Below are positions 62,090-64,000 of a DNA stretch of 64,000 bases, one piece after another. A program made the position numbers and the translations under genes. The stretch covers positions 3,704,178 to 3,768,177 of the forward strand of contig RPFO01000022.1 in the NCBI GenBank assembly GCA_009746045.1, given 5' to 3'. Each line of letters opens with the position of its first letter. The stretch's first letter is position 1. Source of the DNA: Mesostigma viride (Eukaryota; Streptophyta; Mesostigmatophyceae; Mesostigmatales; Mesostigmataceae). A model generated the notes under the pieces. It saw only the letters and a list, made by a program, of their open reading frames with translations, did not search any database and was not told the origin of the DNA.

Positions 62090-62640
62090 ATGGCCAGCAA
62101 ACGCAACTCGACGAATCGCAGTTTGGAGGCTGCAATGAGCCAAGCAAATACACCTGCAGCCCCAGCTGCAGTTCCGCCTCCTGGCCTCCCAGGCAGCGGT
62201 GACCCTAGCCAAGCGTTAGTGGTTCACTCGGCTGCTCCCGCGGCCTCGCCATTGGCATCGCCCGAAACCAAACGCAGTCGCCCATCCGCGGTCCGCGAAC
62301 CGCGTTTCAAGCTCAAAACCTTCAATGTCGACGATTACGACTGGTACAACATTGCCCCGTGCACTGCTCTGGAGTGCATTTTCTACGGGGATTACGCCTC
62401 GCTCCTTGAGCTGTGCCTCCACCTTCACAGCATCAACCGTCTTCTCGAGCCAATGGCCGCGGGCTTCAAAGCCGAGATCTGCTGCTGACGGGCCTCCACT
62501 ACAACCGGCCTGACCTTCAGCACCTGATTCTCTGCTCACTCCCCACGAAGTCTGACGGCGAGATCTGGGCTCCATCCATCTCCGCATCTACACTCCGCCC
62601 TGGCCACGCAATTTAGCCACGCTCTGCCAATAATGGGACT
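62090..62640 (+). pseudogene. LINE ORF1 5' fragment
   Basis: MASKRNSTNRSLEAAMSQAN opens a 132-codon frame with AAVPPPGLPGSGDPSQALVV, REPRFKLKTFNVDDYDWYNI and TALECIFYGDYASLLELCLH. It is then frame-broken near 62,455 but continues as YNRPDLQHLILCSLPTKSDG and WAPSISASTLRP. It is truncated at 62,615, where 3'-region sequence (ATTTAGCCACGCTCTGCC) joins directly, so the central and C-terminal ORF1 are deleted. Confidence 0.7.
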
Positions 62641-62940
62641 CCCCATGGATGATGCATTAAGAATTTCTAAATCCAAGCTAAAGCCAAGTTCTGCCTATGC
62701 AGAGAGTGACTCTCTGCTGAGACGCAATGCCGTAGCCTTTGTACATCCATGATGATCTTCACCCTTATGTTTGCGCCCGAGGTGCTGGAATACATAGTGA
62801 CCAGTGTGCATGTGTGACTTGGTGCACCCAGAGCAGGTGTAGTTTACATCCTACCCTTGCAGGAAGTAGCCAAGAATGTATTAAAAGCCATATGCCCCTT
62901 CTCGGGGATATGTGCTACATGTACTCCCAACAATGACAGC
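62620..62940 (+). mobile_element. LINE/SINE 3' region
   Basis: GTAGTTTACATCCTACCCTT, GCAGGAAGTAGCCAAGAATG, then GATATGTGCTACATGTACTC and CCAAC, where the hairpin is interrupted by the next element (AATGACAGCCACGAG). Confidence 0.7.
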
Positions 62941-62955
62941 CACGAGCCACGAGGT

Positions 62956-63068
62956 AGCCATGGCTGTCGGAGCTCATAACTTTCACGTTTGAGCCCCGAA
63001 TTCAGCTGTGAATATCACAATCGCTTCGTCTTTCTTAGACGCACATGCTGATATAATTTTCCAAAGCT
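62956..63068 (+). promoter_or_regulatory. 5' leader of the open ORF1 element
   Basis: GTAGCCATGGCTGTCGGAGC, TCATAACTTTCACGTTTGAG, CTTCGTCTTTCTTAGACGCA and CATGCTGATATAATTTTCCA lead to the ORF1 ATG. These words recur, inverted, at 47,640-47,755. The ATATAA is a candidate core promoter word; that is inference. Confidence 0.5.
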
Positions 63069-64000
63069 ATGACGCACTATATGGCGAATAAACGCGCCTC
63101 GACGCAACGCAGCCTGGCGGCTGCGCTCGGCAATGAAAATACGTCTGCAGCTCCGGCTGCAGCTTCGCCATCAGGGCCGGAAGGCAGTGCTGCCACTAGT
63201 CGCGCACTGGTGGTCGTCCAGCACCCTCCCGGGCTTCCTGCCTCGCCTTCAGCCTCGCCTGAGCCAAAACGCAGCCGCCCAGCCGAACCGAGCTGGTCTG
63301 AGCGCGATTTTGACGTTGACGGGATATTTTCCACCTTCAACACCTTCAACGATCACAGACCCAGCTATTTCGACATGCCACCCCTCAAGCTACTGGAGTT
63401 CGTGTTATATGGGTCATACGCCTCCCTTCTCGACCTGTGCCAACGCCTTCAACGCCTTTGCCGCTTCCGCAATGGACCTGACGGCCGGTTCACAATGCGA
63501 CAACAATCTGAGAACCTGGCCAGCTGGTCTCGCCCCCGTCTTCAGATCGGCGCCCTCTTTTCCATCCTTGACCGCTCTGTCACGGACCTCTGGACCCCCT
63601 CCCCCTTGACCGAATCCACCTTCCTCCTCCACCTCCAAGCAACCATCTCACAGCACGTGACGCCCCTAGCCGCAGATGTGGCGGCAATGGGCGGCACGCT
63701 GGCTGCTGAGCTCCCCACCATCTCCACCGCCACTTCCAGCCTCCTCGCCTCCTCCACCGCCACCACCCCCACCTCCGACGCCATCACCGCCCAGCTCCGC
63801 GACATCGACCAGCGTCTTAAGGACAACGCCATCGCTATCGAGGTTCTGCAGAACACCGCAGGCCTCACCGCCCAGGCGGTGAAGGACATTGCCGCCAAGC
63901 CAGCCCCGGCTGGCCTGGCCGGCGATGCTCCTCCCATCACCACCTGGGCGGACATGCTTAAGCTACATACCACCTCCACCACCTCCGCCGTCGCAGCCCA
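63069..64000 (+). CDS. LINE ORF1, open to the window edge
   Basis: From ATG 63,069 (or 63,081, MANKRASTQRSLAAAL, matching the other copies) the frame is uninterrupted for 310 codons and leaves the window. It holds the Ala/Pro-rich N-terminus (ALVVVQHPPGLPASPSASPE), a conserved block (SYFDMPPLKLLEFVLYGSYA, SLLDLCQRLQRLC), QATISQHVTPLAADVAAMGG, a Ser/Thr linker and a coiled coil (DIDQRLKDNAIAIEVLQNTA, GLTAQAVKDIAAKPAP). The missing part should be the RRM-like and C-terminal domains seen at 49.0-49.5 kb. All other ORF1 copies in the window are frame-broken or truncated, so this is the best candidate for an active element. Confidence 0.75.
   Translation, partial: MTHYMANKRASTQRSLAAALGNENTSAAPAAASPSGPEGSAATSRALVVVQHPPGLPASPSASPEPKRSRPAEPSWSERDFDVDGIFSTFNTFNDHRPSYFDMPPLKLLEFVLYGSYASLLDLCQRLQRLCRFRNGPDGRFTMRQQSENLASWSRPRLQIGALFSILDRSVTDLWTPSPLTESTFLLHLQATISQHVTPLAADVAAMGGTLAAELPTISTATSSLLASSTATTPTSDAITAQLRDIDQRLKDNAIAIEVLQNTAGLTAQAVKDIAAKPAPAGLAGDAPPITTWADMLKLHTTSTTSAVAA

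Overview
This window is nuclear DNA of a photosynthetic eukaryote of the green lineage, most likely a green alga. Two spliced single-copy genes with GT-AG introns support this. One encodes a chloroplast-type elongation factor G with an N-terminal transit peptide. The other encodes a PRP38B-like splicing factor whose exon sequences match the plant form closely. Nothing bacterial is present: no operons, no ribosome binding sites and no CRISPR array. The species cannot be named from this sequence.

Layout: (1) 1-4.2 kb holds a partial RRM-like open frame running off the left edge and a decayed non-LTR retrotransposon (LINE) tail. (2) 4.37-18.45 kb is a broken CACTA (En/Spm) DNA transposon. Its tnp2-type transposase gene is read rightwards in pieces from about 7.55 to 18.0 kb. 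Its 5' half is also present as an inverted copy at 4.37-6.22 kb, its DUF4218-like exon is folded into a 562-bp-arm palindrome at 14.4-15.5 kb, and a Ty1/copia-like retroelement sits in one of its introns at about 9.6-14.1 kb. TTTCTCAC-type repeats and a CTAGTG end close it at 18.45 kb. (3) 18.5-22 kb is mostly unassigned, with a PHD-finger fragment. (4) 22-29.5 kb and 40.3-50.2 kb are a dense mosaic of LINE pieces: L1-ORF1p-like fragments, reverse transcriptase C-termini, and zinc-knuckle/endonuclease-like C-termini, one copy of which forms a second long palindrome. Most pieces end in a conserved hairpin (ACTCC-CAAC-GGAGT) followed by an A/T-rich microsatellite. (5) 29,499-40,261 is a full-length Ty3/gypsy chromovirus-like retrotransposon with 98-99 percent identical LTRs and a GGTGG target duplication, inserted into a LINE tail. 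It carries a viroplasmin/RNase H1-N-like ORF before gag and about 2.3 kb of extra ORFs after pol. (6) 50.6-59.3 kb is the host gene island: chloroplast EF-G (minus) and PRP38B (plus), divergently transcribed from a shared region of about 1 kb. (7) 59.4-64 kb is again mobile DNA: a LINE tail, a Penelope-like reverse transcriptase fragment, an apparently perfect 346-bp direct duplication, and an ORF1 that stays open to the window edge.

The two host genes act in plastid translation and nuclear pre-mRNA splicing and have no obvious link beyond the shared promoter region. The most unusual systems are the gypsy element with additional ORFs at both ends, and the copia-like polyprotein, where a retropepsin-like domain appears to lie between integrase and reverse transcriptase. 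The long inverted duplications and the shared 3' hairpin family suggest active, template-switching retrotransposition.
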